60,095 nt of DNA, taken from assembly GCA_015484945.1 (NCBI GenBank), contig WFUO01000035.1:1-60095 (forward strand). Direction: 5' to 3'. The stretch is from Gammaproteobacteria bacterium. GTDB taxonomy: Bacteria; Pseudomonadota; Gammaproteobacteria; WFUO01. Of the stretch, positions 27,704-36,081 are shown one piece after another (positions within the stretch are counted from its first letter, which is position 1; each line of letters opens with the position of its first letter). The position numbers were made by a program, and so were the translations under genes. Under the pieces are notes generated by a model. It was not told the DNA's origin. It did not search any database and saw nothing but the letters and a program-made list of their open reading frames with translations.

Positions 27704-28291
27704 ATGCACACTCTAACCACTCTGCTCATCGCCCTGTTCTTGCTCGGTGGTCAAAGCGTCCATGCTGACAACATGGCCCAAAGCCTGCATCAGGCACCGG
27801 ACCCCGAGCTCAAGCGCCTGCTGAAGCTGGCAGCCAGCGACACGCGTGTGTTCAAGGACCGTTTCGCCGCCCAGGTCTGGCTGCACGACATGTCTTACCG
27901 CCTGCGCCGCCGCCTGCCAGACAAACGCACACGCATCATCCTGCTCAAGAACGTGTGGTACGAGGCCAGACGCGCTGGCTTGCCCCCCGAACTGGTGCTC
28001 GCCGTTATCGATGTCGAAAGCAACTTTAACCGTTTTGCGATCTCACGTTCGGGAGCACGCGGCTTGATGCAGATCATGCCATTCTGGCTCAAGGAGATCG
28101 GCCGCCCCGGCGACAACCTGTTTCATATCCAGACCAACCTGCGTTACGGCTGCACCATCCTCAAGTATTACCTCAAGCGTGAAAAGGGCAACTACCGCCG
28201 TGCGCTGGCGCGCTACAACGGCAGCCTGGGACGGCGCCGCTATCCGGACAAGATCATCAGCGCGCTGACCCGCCGATGGTACAAGCAGTGA
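27704..28291 (+). CDS. Secreted lytic transglycosylase (SLT domain)
   Basis: A protein of 195 residues with a Sec signal peptide (MHTLTTLLIALFLLGGQSVHA). The catalytic domain begins around residue 90: VIDVESNFNRFAISRSGARGLMQIMP carries the catalytic glutamate in the ES motif and the GLMQI signature, and LARYNGS follows near the end. It cleaves the MurNAc-GlcNAc bond of peptidoglycan, leaving anhydro ends. This is a short, single-domain form similar to those often found beside proS. It starts 63 bases after proS. Confidence 0.92.
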   Translation: MHTLTTLLIALFLLGGQSVHADNMAQSLHQAPDPELKRLLKLAASDTRVFKDRFAAQVWLHDMSYRLRRRLPDKRTRIILLKNVWYEARRAGLPPELVLAVIDVESNFNRFAISRSGARGLMQIMPFWLKEIGRPGDNLFHIQTNLRYGCTILKYYLKREKGNYRRALARYNGSLGRRRYPDKIISALTRRWYKQ

Positions 28292-28482
28292 CTTCCATGC
28301 CGCTGACGACATCAGGCTGGCGGTCATTGCATGCGCAAAACCCAGGCAATACAGGCGTGCTTGCCAACCGTATCCGCGATAATGAATATACCTGGGCGTG
28401 CGCGTATCCTCATCCCCGATAAACCCTGACCTGCAGCCGGACTCGGGCGATGCCACTGGCCACGCGGACAAGATCTGCATGT

Positions 28483-28531
28483 TTGACTCAGATCAATTCT
28501 GGTATATCACCATTTTCTTATACTCCGGCAT
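28483..28531 (+). promoter_or_regulatory. Class II FNR-type promoter of the ODP-family gene
   Basis: TTGAC-TCAG-ATCAA at 28483-28496 is the same 14-mer as the ubiT/yhcC box. TATACT (five of six to TATAAT) stands at 28519-28524, exactly 29.5 bases from the box centre, so the box is at -41.5 relative to a start near 28531. The gene begins at 28567 after GGAG. The geometry is ideal for FNR activation under low oxygen; activity is inferred. Confidence 0.8.
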
Positions 28532-28566
28532 GACAACCTGAACATCCCATAACAAAGGCTGGAGCT

Positions 28567-29331
28567 ATGACGATCGAACTCTATAACGACGGCGAGCACC
28601 TGTGTCTCGCGTTTCACGACCTGGTGCGCGGCAGCGGGATCCAGGCCAATCAGTTCCTGATCAAGCATGGCGGGCATACCGCGCTGATCGATCCGGGTGG
28701 CGCCCTGACCTACACGCCCCTGTCGATGGCGCTGGGCAAGCTGATACGCATCAAGGAACTCGACTATGTACTGGCCTCACACCAGGACCCGGACATCATC
28801 ACTTCGCTGGACAAGTGGTTGATGTACACCGACTGCAAGGTGGTCATCTCGCGCCTGTGGGACCGTTTTCTGCCTCACCTGGTACCGGGCTATTCAGAGA
28901 TCATGGACACCAGCCGCATCATCAGCCTGCCGGACAAGGGCGAAGACATTCCGTTGGGTGACAGCGTGATACGCGCGCTGCCCGCGCACTTCCTGCACTC
29001 GGTCGGCAATTTCAGCTTCTACGACCCGGTCAGCAAGATCCTGTTCTCGGGCGACATCGGCGCCTCGACCAATGGCAGCTGCAACGAACCGGTAAAGGAT
29101 TTCGAACGCCACGTGCACAGCATGAGCGGTTTCCACAAACGCTACATGGGCTCCAACAAGGCCTGCCGCCACTGGGTGCAAATGGTGCGCCAGCTGGATG
29201 TGCAGATGATCGTGCCGCAACACGGCTGCGCGTTCGCGGATGCCGAGACGATCGACCGGTTCCTGAACTGGTTCGACAACCTGCAGTGTGGCACCGATCT
29301 GGTCTCGGATCAGGACTATGCCATCGCCTGA
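28567..29331 (+). CDS. ODP-type di-iron metallo-beta-lactamase-fold protein
   Basis: A protein of 254 residues related to the diiron domain of flavodiiron (FprA) proteins but without a flavodoxin domain. The metal ligands are recognisable: H72-x-D74-x-D76 in SHQDPDI, H144 in HFLHSVGNF, D163 in FSGDIGAS, and H219 in PQHGCAF. ODP-family proteins bind oxygen at a di-iron centre, and some act as oxygen sensors in chemotaxis. Alone, without a reductase domain, sensing or NO/O2 handling with a separate electron donor are both possible. The strong FNR-type promoter fits a role at low oxygen. It is a single gene, converging on acyP. Confidence 0.88.
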   Translation: MTIELYNDGEHLCLAFHDLVRGSGIQANQFLIKHGGHTALIDPGGALTYTPLSMALGKLIRIKELDYVLASHQDPDIITSLDKWLMYTDCKVVISRLWDRFLPHLVPGYSEIMDTSRIISLPDKGEDIPLGDSVIRALPAHFLHSVGNFSFYDPVSKILFSGDIGASTNGSCNEPVKDFERHVHSMSGFHKRYMGSNKACRHWVQMVRQLDVQMIVPQHGCAFADAETIDRFLNWFDNLQCGTDLVSDQDYAIA

Positions 29332-29347
29332 GACCGATATCGTGGAT

Positions 29348-29617
29348 TCAGCCGATCAGGAAGTCGGGCATTGCGGGAGGGTCCGCCACTCCCAGATCAT
29401 CGACCTGGCGCACACGGGCCATGGGTGGTCCGTGCCATAGCCATTGAACTAGTTCCGCCACCGCATCGTCATCACCACAGGCCAGCACCTCGACGGTGCC
29501 ATCGGACAGGTTGCGCGCATAGCCGTGAATGCCCAGACGCCTGGCCTCGCGCCGTGTGCTGTCACGGAAGAATACGCCCTGTACCCGGCCACTGATTCTG
29601 TACAACCGGCAGGCCAT
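29348..29617 (-). CDS. acyP: Acylphosphatase
   Basis: A protein of 89 residues with the family signature GRVQGVFFRDSTRREA, containing the phosphate-binding loop and catalytic arginine, and YARNLSDGTVEV with the catalytic asparagine. It hydrolyses acyl phosphates such as carbamoyl phosphate. Its ATG shares one base with the stop of the membrane-fusion gene (TGATG), so it is translationally coupled to an efflux-type operon, an odd context with no obvious functional link. Confidence 0.94.
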   Translation of the reverse strand: MACRLYRISGRVQGVFFRDSTRREARRLGIHGYARNLSDGTVEVLACGDDDAVAELVQWLWHGPPMARVRQVDDLGVADPPAMPDFLIG

Positions 29618-30381
29618 CAGGGCAGGCTCACCACGGCGGGCAGACCGGCCACCAGACCCTTGCGCGGCGCAGGCCGGAACACGACATCGATACGGTAACG
29701 CGGGCTGTGTCCGGCACCCAGGTCGGTGATGGCCCTGACCCTGCCAGCGTAGTCCCTGCCATCCACCCGTACCCGGGCCTTGTCACCTGGACGCCGTTTG
29801 GCAGCGGTAGCGGCATCGACATGCACCACGGCCAGCATGCTGTCGGCCGACGCAAGCACGATCAGGGGGCTGGCGCGCAGGCGCGATACGACAACCTGTC
29901 CCGGTTCGACCTGACGGCGTACAACAATCGCATCGAAGGGCGCATCCAGACGGCTGTATTCGTGATCGAGCATGGCCAGCCGGTATCGCTGGGCGGCATT
30001 GATCCTGGCCGATCGCGCCCTGGCATGGGCGATCTGCACAAGCTGCAGGTCGCGCACCGAGATCACCGTACGCTCGAACAGCTCCTTCGACCGTTTCAGT
30101 TCTCGCGCCGCCTCGGCGGCATCCTGCCTGGCGGCCTTCAGCTCTGCACGGGTCTGGGCGATGCGTGCCTCGAATGGACGTGGATCCAGCCGCAAAAGCC
30201 GCTGCCCCTTCCGCACATGCTGTCCGGGCCGTACAGAAACGGACTGTATGCGCCCGGATACCGGCATGCCCAGGGCCGTGAGCCTGTCCCATTGCAGTAT
30301 CGCCTTGTACTCACCGGCATGGATCAGGGCGAATGGAAACAACAGGCACAGCATGAACACATGTCTTGCAATCATTGGCAT
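29617..30381 (-). CDS. Small periplasmic membrane-fusion (HlyD/RND adaptor-like) protein
   Basis: A protein of 254 residues with a Sec signal peptide ending at about residue 22. A split biotinyl-lipoyl half-motif GRIQSVSVRPGQHVRKGQRLLRLD is followed by a coiled-coil hairpin (about residues 70-125) and the second half APFDAIVVRRQVEPGQVV, then a beta-barrel domain. This is the adaptor architecture of tripartite efflux systems but shorter than the usual 350-400 residues. ATG at 30381 follows GAGGAG; ATG at 30402 overlapping the tolC-like stop is less well supported. The outer-membrane partner is encoded directly upstream, but no inner-membrane pump gene is in the operon. Confidence 0.88.
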   Translation of the reverse strand: MPMIARHVFMLCLLFPFALIHAGEYKAILQWDRLTALGMPVSGRIQSVSVRPGQHVRKGQRLLRLDPRPFEARIAQTRAELKAARQDAAEAARELKRSKELFERTVISVRDLQLVQIAHARARSARINAAQRYRLAMLDHEYSRLDAPFDAIVVRRQVEPGQVVVSRLRASPLIVLASADSMLAVVHVDAATAAKRRPGDKARVRVDGRDYAGRVRAITDLGAGHSPRYRIDVVFRPAPRKGLVAGLPAVVSLP

Positions 30382-30398
30382 GACTGACTCCTCGATTC

Positions 30399-31703
30399 TC
30401 ATTGGCCACCTTTGGCAATCTTGCCGGGATACACCGGCCGCCCGGTCAGGGCGTCGAGCCTGGCCCACATCAGCGCAAGCTGGTAACGCGCGCGCGCCAG
30501 CTGGTAGCGGGCATCGGAAAACTTGACCATCGAGTCGCCCAGGGTCGTCTTGGCGTCCATTTGATACAACGCGCGTGCCCGGTCCAGATCCAGATCACGG
30601 TAGTCGATCAGTGTACGCATCTGCTGGATCCTTGCCTTGAGCACATAGATCTGGTTCCAGGTCTCTGTGATATCCTGATGCAACCGCAACTCCATGCGCC
30701 GATAGGCGGCCAGGGCCTTGTCCAGCGCCACACGCTGTTGCGCCACCCTGGCCTTGACCCGGCCATTGGTGAAGATCGGTATCTCGATGGTGATGCCGGC
30801 ACGAACCTGATCACGGTAGCTGGTCGCCCGACTGTAAGCCGCCGCTTCGAGTTCTCCACGTATAATGGGCCGCCGTCCTGCGCGCGCGGCCAGCATCCGC
30901 TCACGCGCCGCCGCCACCTGCAGACGCAGACCCTTCAGGCGTGGATTGTTGGCCAGCGCCAGCTTTTTCAATTCCTCGATGGAAGGCAACTTGCGCCTGA
31001 GCCGCAGGCGTGGCCGCGCCAGGTTCGAGGTCAACTGGCCGGGATAGTTGAGCAGGTTGGCCAGTCGCTGACGCATCGCCCGCCGGCGCACGTCACTGGC
31101 ATAACGCCGTGTACGGCTGGCCATGTATTCACTCTCTGCCCTGGCCAGCTCGATATCGGAGACCTGGCCAAGCTTGTTGCGGTCGCGCAGCTTGTCAAAG
31201 GTCACGTAGTCCGTCGCCATGGCCTCGTTATCACGGATGTAGGCCAGATCTGCCAGGATCACGTTGAAGTAGGCCTCCATGATGGCGATCCGGCGCCAGG
31301 CCTGGATATCCCTGAGCAAATACCGGGCGCCACGCAAGTCAGAGACACTGGCCGCCAGAGCGTGACGGGTACGGCCGAAATCGAACAGCCGGGTGGATAC
31401 CAGCAGCCCCAGCTGATGATCGTCCCGCTGACGATAGATCGATCCGGGCGCGGGATCGACCCATCTCAGCCGCCCCTCTAGCGAAACACCGAAACCGCTG
31501 TCGGCCCGGATAGCATCACGTTCGGCCCTTGCACGATCGACCGCAAGGCGGCCATCACGCAGATCCGGGTGCGCGGCATCGGCCAAAGCCAACGCCTGAT
31601 GCAAGGTCAACGGATCGGGAAGCTGTCGGCCACCGGCCGCCTGCAGCCCTGCCGGTCCGGCCAGCGCGAGAAAGAACGGAAACAACCGGATGATCAAGCT
31701 CAT
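30399..31703 (-). CDS. TolC-family outer-membrane efflux protein
   Basis: A protein of 434 residues with a Sec signal peptide (MSLIIRLFPFFLALAGPAGLQA) and the repeated helical hairpin and strand layout of TolC. Landmarks are LTLHQALALADAAHPDLRDGRLAVDRARAERDA near the mature start and the corresponding half-repeat around residue 240 (LALANNPRLKGLRLQVAAARERMLAA). It forms a trimeric channel through the outer membrane. The adaptor gene follows 17 bases after its stop. No lipobox is present. Confidence 0.92.
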   Translation of the reverse strand: MSLIIRLFPFFLALAGPAGLQAAGGRQLPDPLTLHQALALADAAHPDLRDGRLAVDRARAERDAIRADSGFGVSLEGRLRWVDPAPGSIYRQRDDHQLGLLVSTRLFDFGRTRHALAASVSDLRGARYLLRDIQAWRRIAIMEAYFNVILADLAYIRDNEAMATDYVTFDKLRDRNKLGQVSDIELARAESEYMASRTRRYASDVRRRAMRQRLANLLNYPGQLTSNLARPRLRLRRKLPSIEELKKLALANNPRLKGLRLQVAAARERMLAARAGRRPIIRGELEAAAYSRATSYRDQVRAGITIEIPIFTNGRVKARVAQQRVALDKALAAYRRMELRLHQDITETWNQIYVLKARIQQMRTLIDYRDLDLDRARALYQMDAKTTLGDSMVKFSDARYQLARARYQLALMWARLDALTGRPVYPGKIAKGGQ

Positions 31704-31790
31704 GCCCCATACACCAGGCGATGCCTTGCACCGGCAACCGGCCTGAACAACCCTCTCCCCGCGGTACTGATCACCGGCGTGGATTCCGGG

Positions 31791-32738
31791 CTAGTCGCCG
31801 AACTGCGCCTGTTCGATGTCATGGTACATTCGGAAGACATTGTTGCGGAACTGGTGCGAGAACATGGCCATTTCCACATATTTGCCCACATTGATCCGCG
31901 TGAGCATCTCATAGGGTTGCAGGCCCTGATCCTGATAACGCGCCACCTCACGCCTGAGCAGGCGCAGATAACCCAGCATGTAGCGGATCGCGCGCCGGTC
32001 ACTGACCGGCCCATGGCCGGGCACGACATGACGCGCCGGAAGCTGAAGCAGCATCTCCAGCGCGCGGATATTACCCAACGGGCTGGCGTCACGCATGCCG
32101 GGGATGCGCTTGTATGTCAGTACGTCACCGGTAATGAGCACCCGCTTTTGCGGCAGCCACACCACCAGGTCGCCACGGGTATGGGAAAAGCCGGTATGAA
32201 TCAAACGGATCTCGACGCCGCCTGTTTTCAGAACAGTGTTGCCGGTCACTGTCCTGTCCGGCAATACCGGACGCGTGCCCCTGGACGCCCCCTTGGTGGA
32301 ACGTTCCATGAACCGCAGCCAGCGCGGGGCGATCTCCCGGGCTCGCTTCTTCATATTGGCATGACCGATGATGACCGGTTTTGGGGTCAGTTGCGAGAAG
32401 GCATGATTACCGAACCAGTGATCCGCATGCGCATGGGTATTGATGACATGCGTGACCGGCTTGTCAGTGATACGCCGGATATGGCGGATCAGCATGCGGC
32501 CGTTTTCCAGGCTGCCACCGCTGTCAACCACCACCACGCCCTTTCCGGTGATGATGAAGGTGACGTTGCACATGTAGCCCCGGTTGGCGGCATTCGGAGC
32601 ATCCATCTGCCCGATCACCGTGTAAACACCATCGGTAACCTTGTGCAGAAACGGTTTTGCCGGCCCGGGCGCTATCGCGGCCTCAAGCGCCAGGCCCGGC
32701 AGAACAAGCAGCAGGAAACAAACGATTCTGGTTTTCAT
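31791..32738 (-). CDS. Secreted metallo-beta-lactamase-fold hydrolase (SoxH/quinoprotein-relay-like)
   Basis: A protein of 315 residues with a Sec signal peptide (MKTRIVCFLLLVLPGLALEAA). Zn-binding motifs are THAHADHW, then HTGFSHTRGD, GD in LITGDVLTY, and PGHGPV, a full two-metal site. Secreted proteins of this branch are found with the sox genes (SoxH) or with PQQ-dependent dehydrogenases; the substrate is unknown. It follows the thioredoxin-like gene by 22 bases, the same pairing as soxW-soxH-type clusters, although no other sox gene is in this window. Confidence 0.85.
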   Translation of the reverse strand: MKTRIVCFLLLVLPGLALEAAIAPGPAKPFLHKVTDGVYTVIGQMDAPNAANRGYMCNVTFIITGKGVVVVDSGGSLENGRMLIRHIRRITDKPVTHVINTHAHADHWFGNHAFSQLTPKPVIIGHANMKKRAREIAPRWLRFMERSTKGASRGTRPVLPDRTVTGNTVLKTGGVEIRLIHTGFSHTRGDLVVWLPQKRVLITGDVLTYKRIPGMRDASPLGNIRALEMLLQLPARHVVPGHGPVSDRRAIRYMLGYLRLLRREVARYQDQGLQPYEMLTRINVGKYVEMAMFSHQFRNNVFRMYHDIEQAQFGD

Positions 32739-32760
32739 GGTGATATCCTGCAAACCTGCT

Positions 32761-33318
32761 CTAGTCAGCCAGACGCCTTGCGCGGCGTTTCTTGCGCTTG
32801 TATCGGGTAAAGCTCATTTTCAGATACTGTTTTTCGAGAAAATACTGCGCCAGCCACATGAATTCATCGACACCGGACGTCGCGCCCGTATAGCGCACCA
32901 CGAGTTTCCCGTTCAGGTCGAAGAAGGCTATCACAGGGGTTGCGCCACGATTGCGTGTAATACGGTAAAACCATTTTTTCATACTGGTTTTTCTGCCGCT
33001 GAAATCGGTTATCTCGGCCGTGCTCTCGATGTTCATCGGAAAGATCAGAAAGTGTTTCTTGTAGAACTTCTGTACTTCCGGCTGGTTCAGCACGGTCTGC
33101 TTCATGCGATGACAAAACGGGCACTCCTCCTGTTCGAAGAAGAACACGATACCCCGTTTGCCCTGTTCACGCGCATCCGCCAGATCATCACGATAGTCTC
33201 CCAGGCTCTGGTCGAAGAAGTATTTATCCGGATCACGTGGCGCAGCGGCCAGTACCACCCCCGCGAACAGCAACCCGAAAACAAGACAAAACAGTACGAT
33301 TCTGTTGCGCGCGATCAT
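32761..33318 (-). CDS. Secreted thioredoxin-fold protein (SoxW-like, CPFC)
   Basis: A protein of 185 residues with an N-terminal hydrophobic signal (about residues 5-24). The redox motif is ECPFCHRM near residue 66, preceded by VFFFEQE, and the cis-proline segment is ATPVIAFFD. The C-terminus is very basic (KRKKRRARR), unusual for an exported thioredoxin. It is probably a periplasmic reductase or disulfide handler serving the neighbouring metallo-hydrolase. ATG at 33318 after AGGCAGG is preferred to GTG at 33330. It is the first gene of the cluster, facing away from the PEP-CTERM gene. Confidence 0.83.
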   Translation of the reverse strand: MIARNRIVLFCLVFGLLFAGVVLAAAPRDPDKYFFDQSLGDYRDDLADAREQGKRGIVFFFEQEECPFCHRMKQTVLNQPEVQKFYKKHFLIFPMNIESTAEITDFSGRKTSMKKWFYRITRNRGATPVIAFFDLNGKLVVRYTGATSGVDEFMWLAQYFLEKQYLKMSFTRYKRKKRRARRLAD

Positions 33319-33638
33319 GCCTGCCTGCACTGGTTTATGAACATGGAATGGCTACATGATAGATCCTCAGCCACGATCACGCAAAAAGGGATGCCGGTTT
33401 TTCGTATGCCCCTGCCCACGTCATTGGTGAACAATGGCCCCAATCCGGCATGAAGACACCATACCAAGCGGATAAATCCACGCCATACCACATACCCTCA
33501 ATAGCAAAAAACATGAAAAAATCCTGGAAAGGTCAGGCCATATGTGGGAATATGGATCCAGGAACTCATGATTTCGAATGATTGTTGTCATTCAGCGACT
33601 GGATGCGCAGCAGTCCCCAACACGACAAGGAGATTGTC
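33319..33638. other. 320-base divergent intergenic region (thioredoxin-like / PEP-CTERM genes)
   Basis: No coding frame with family features. It holds a nested inverted repeat: outer arms TCCTGG (33522-33527) and CCAGGA (33558-33563) enclose CCATAT-GTGGGA-ATATGG (33538-33555). This cruciform or operator-like element lies about 75 bases before the PEP-CTERM start. No convincing -24/-12 or -35/-10 pair was found. Confidence 0.45.
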
Positions 33639-34166
33639 ATGCAAAAAACGCATCCGGCTCGTCTGTGCATCATTTCCCTTCTGCTGATCATGTTCTCGAC
33701 CTCCGCCATGGCTGTCGCGCTGACACCGAACAGTGGCTGGCAGAAATTTTACTGGGATGACACTGGCCCCACCTATGATCCGTCCAACGGTTACCAGTTG
33801 ACCGTTACCAACACCGCCACGGTGCGCCTGACCGATGGATATGTCTATGGCGATGAATTCAGCATCACGATCAATGGACTGATCACGCTGTTCACTAGCC
33901 CGGTCGATGCCACAGATGATGGCAACGCTTCCGGGACTTATGACGGTGACGCCGCCTGGGCCGATACAAGGTTCAGCCGTATCAGCTTCCAGCTCAACCC
34001 GGGTACCTACCAGCTCGATATCGCCGTCACCAAGGCAGCCAGTGGCACCATGGGTGGCGCGGCTTTCATCGATGTCACCGCAGTGCCCGAGCCCTCGGCA
34101 TTGCTGATGCTGGGCCTCGGCCTGGGCAGCCTGATGCTGGTGCGGCGCAGAAAGGTGAAGCGCTGA
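33639..34166 (+). CDS. PEP-CTERM sorting-domain exported protein
   Basis: A protein of 175 residues with a Sec signal peptide ending in SAMA, a beta-rich mature region with no cysteine in the mature part, and a classical PEP-CTERM tail: VPEPSALLMLGLGLG, a hydrophobic stretch, then RRRKVKR. Such proteins are cleaved and passed to the surface or exopolysaccharide by exosortase (EpsH/XrtA), which must be encoded elsewhere in this genome. ATG at 33639 follows AAGGAG; an earlier in-frame ATG at 33582 lacks this site and would disrupt the signal peptide. A strong terminator follows. Confidence 0.92.
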   Translation: MQKTHPARLCIISLLLIMFSTSAMAVALTPNSGWQKFYWDDTGPTYDPSNGYQLTVTNTATVRLTDGYVYGDEFSITINGLITLFTSPVDATDDGNASGTYDGDAAWADTRFSRISFQLNPGTYQLDIAVTKAASGTMGGAAFIDVTAVPEPSALLMLGLGLGSLMLVRRRKVKR

Positions 34167-34235
34167 AACGTGCCTTGTAAACCCAAGCCGGATATTGCAT
34201 CAGCATGCCGGTTTGGCTGACACGGTATTCAGGTT

Positions 34236-34269
34236 AACAAAAAAGCCTGTGAAAACAGGCTTTTTTGTT
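34236..34269 (+). terminator. Bidirectional-type intrinsic terminator after the PEP-CTERM gene
   Basis: AACAAAAAAGCCTGT pairs with ACAGGCTTTTTTGTT around a four-base loop, a 15-pair stem with an A-run before and a U-run after. It lies 70 bases past the PEP-CTERM stop and before the fumarase promoter region. Confidence 0.92.
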
Positions 34270-34358
34270 ATTTGGTTTCAGAATATACCCAACCGGCGTA
34301 CGCACACGCTGGTGAATACGATATAGTATGTCCAGACACGGTACCCGGACGACCAGAC

Positions 34359-35894
34359 ATGACCACCATCAGTCTCGCCGATTTGACCACCAGCATCGCC
34401 GAAGCGTTGCAATACATCTCCTGTTATCATCCCAGGGACTTCATTCAGGCCATGCACCGGGCCTGGCAACAAGAACAGTCTCCCGCCGCCAAAGATGCGA
34501 TAGCCCAGATTCTGGTCAATTCCCGCATGTGCGCCGAGGGCCGCCGGCCAGTCTGTCAGGATACCGGGATCGTCACGGTCTTCGTGTCAATTGGCATGGA
34601 TGTGCGCTGGCGCGGCGAAGGTTCCTTCGAAGCGTCGATAAACGCCGGCGTCAGCCGTGCCTATCTTGACCCGGCCAACCCGCTGCGCGCCTCAATCGTC
34701 GCTGATCCGGCCGGGGAACGCCGCAACACCGGCGACAATACACCGGCTGTCATCCATACCGAAATCGTGCCCGGCGACAAGGTCGAGGTACTCATTGCCG
34801 CCAAGGGCGGCGGCTCGGAAAACAAGGCCCGCTTCACGATCCTGAACCCGAGTGACTCCATCGTTGACTGGGTGCTGGAAACCATGCCCACGCTTGGCGC
34901 CGGCTGGTGCCCGCCGGGGATTATTGGCATCGGCATCGGTGGTACAGCCGAAAAGGCCATGCTGCTGGCCAAGCGGGCCCTGATGGATCCCATTGACCAG
35001 CATGAAATCAGACGGCATGGCCCAAAGAACCACCTCGAGGAATTGCGACTGGAACTGATCGACAAGATCAACCGCCTCGGTATCGGCGCCCAGGGGCTGG
35101 GGGGCGTGACCACGGTACTGGATGTCAAGATACGTGATTATCCGACCCATGCCGCATCGAAACCCGTGGCACTGATACCCAACTGCGCAGCCACACGACA
35201 CATACATTTTACACTCGACGGCAGCGGACCAGCCGAATTCGTACCGCCCGCACTGGACGATTGGCCCGATATCGCCTGGGAACCGGGTAAGCAATCCCGG
35301 CGCATCGATCTGACAACCGTGAAACAGTCGGATATCGAAACCTGGCAACCGGGTGAAACCCTGCTTCTGACCGGGTCGATCCTGACCGGCCGGGATGCAG
35401 CCCACAAACGCATCATCGACCTGCTTGAACGGGGTGAACCGCTGCCGGACGGGCTCGATTTCCATGGACGTTTCATCTACTACGTTGGCCCGGTCGATCC
35501 GGTGGGCGACGAGGCCGTCGGCCCGGCTGGCCCGACCACTGCCACGCGCATGGACAAGTTCACCGAGGCCATGCTTGGCAAGACCGGCCTGCTGGGCATG
35601 ATCGGCAAGGCCGAGCGTGGGCCGGAAGCGATAGCGGCCATCCGCCGGCATCGCTCGGTCTATCTGATCGCCACCGGCGGCGCCGCCTATCTGGTCTCGC
35701 GCGCGATCAGGAAGGCCCGGGTCGTGGCCTTCCCGGAATTGGGCATGGAGGCGGTGTACGAATTCGAAGTGGTCGATATGCCGGTCACGGTCGCGGTGGA
35801 CAGCCGGGGCGTCTCGGTCCATGAAACCGGACCACGCCAGTGGCGTGAACGCCTGGCGGGCATCGCGATCGAACCAGGCACCCAAAAGACGTAG
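34359..35894 (+). CDS. Fumarate hydratase, class I (4Fe-4S)
   Basis: Interconverts fumarate and malate in the TCA cycle. The protein is 511 residues, the fused alpha-beta form of the FumA/FumB family. Three cysteines that bind the oxygen-sensitive cluster are present: PVCQDTG near 66, GWCPPGI near 183, and PNCAATRH near 276. The C-terminal half carries GPTTATRMDKFTEAMLGKTGLLGMIGKAERG. ATG at 34359 gives MTTISLADLTTSIAEAL; the 29-codon upstream extension is not supported. It is transcribed alone. Confidence 0.94.
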   Translation: MTTISLADLTTSIAEALQYISCYHPRDFIQAMHRAWQQEQSPAAKDAIAQILVNSRMCAEGRRPVCQDTGIVTVFVSIGMDVRWRGEGSFEASINAGVSRAYLDPANPLRASIVADPAGERRNTGDNTPAVIHTEIVPGDKVEVLIAAKGGGSENKARFTILNPSDSIVDWVLETMPTLGAGWCPPGIIGIGIGGTAEKAMLLAKRALMDPIDQHEIRRHGPKNHLEELRLELIDKINRLGIGAQGLGGVTTVLDVKIRDYPTHAASKPVALIPNCAATRHIHFTLDGSGPAEFVPPALDDWPDIAWEPGKQSRRIDLTTVKQSDIETWQPGETLLLTGSILTGRDAAHKRIIDLLERGEPLPDGLDFHGRFIYYVGPVDPVGDEAVGPAGPTTATRMDKFTEAMLGKTGLLGMIGKAERGPEAIAAIRRHRSVYLIATGGAAYLVSRAIRKARVVAFPELGMEAVYEFEVVDMPVTVAVDSRGVSVHETGPRQWRERLAGIAIEPGTQKT

Positions 35895-36081
35895 GTTTCG
35901 ATAAAGACATCATCTATACTGTGGGTTACGGCAACAGGATACAGTCCGTTGGTCACCCTGCCCGATGCACCGGCCTCGATCTCGGTCTTTTCCCTGACCC
36001 GTACGCGCCAACCCTGCGTTGAAAAACTACAAGCCAGTCTGCTGGCCATCCGACCATCATAACCGTATGTGGATGAATGAT

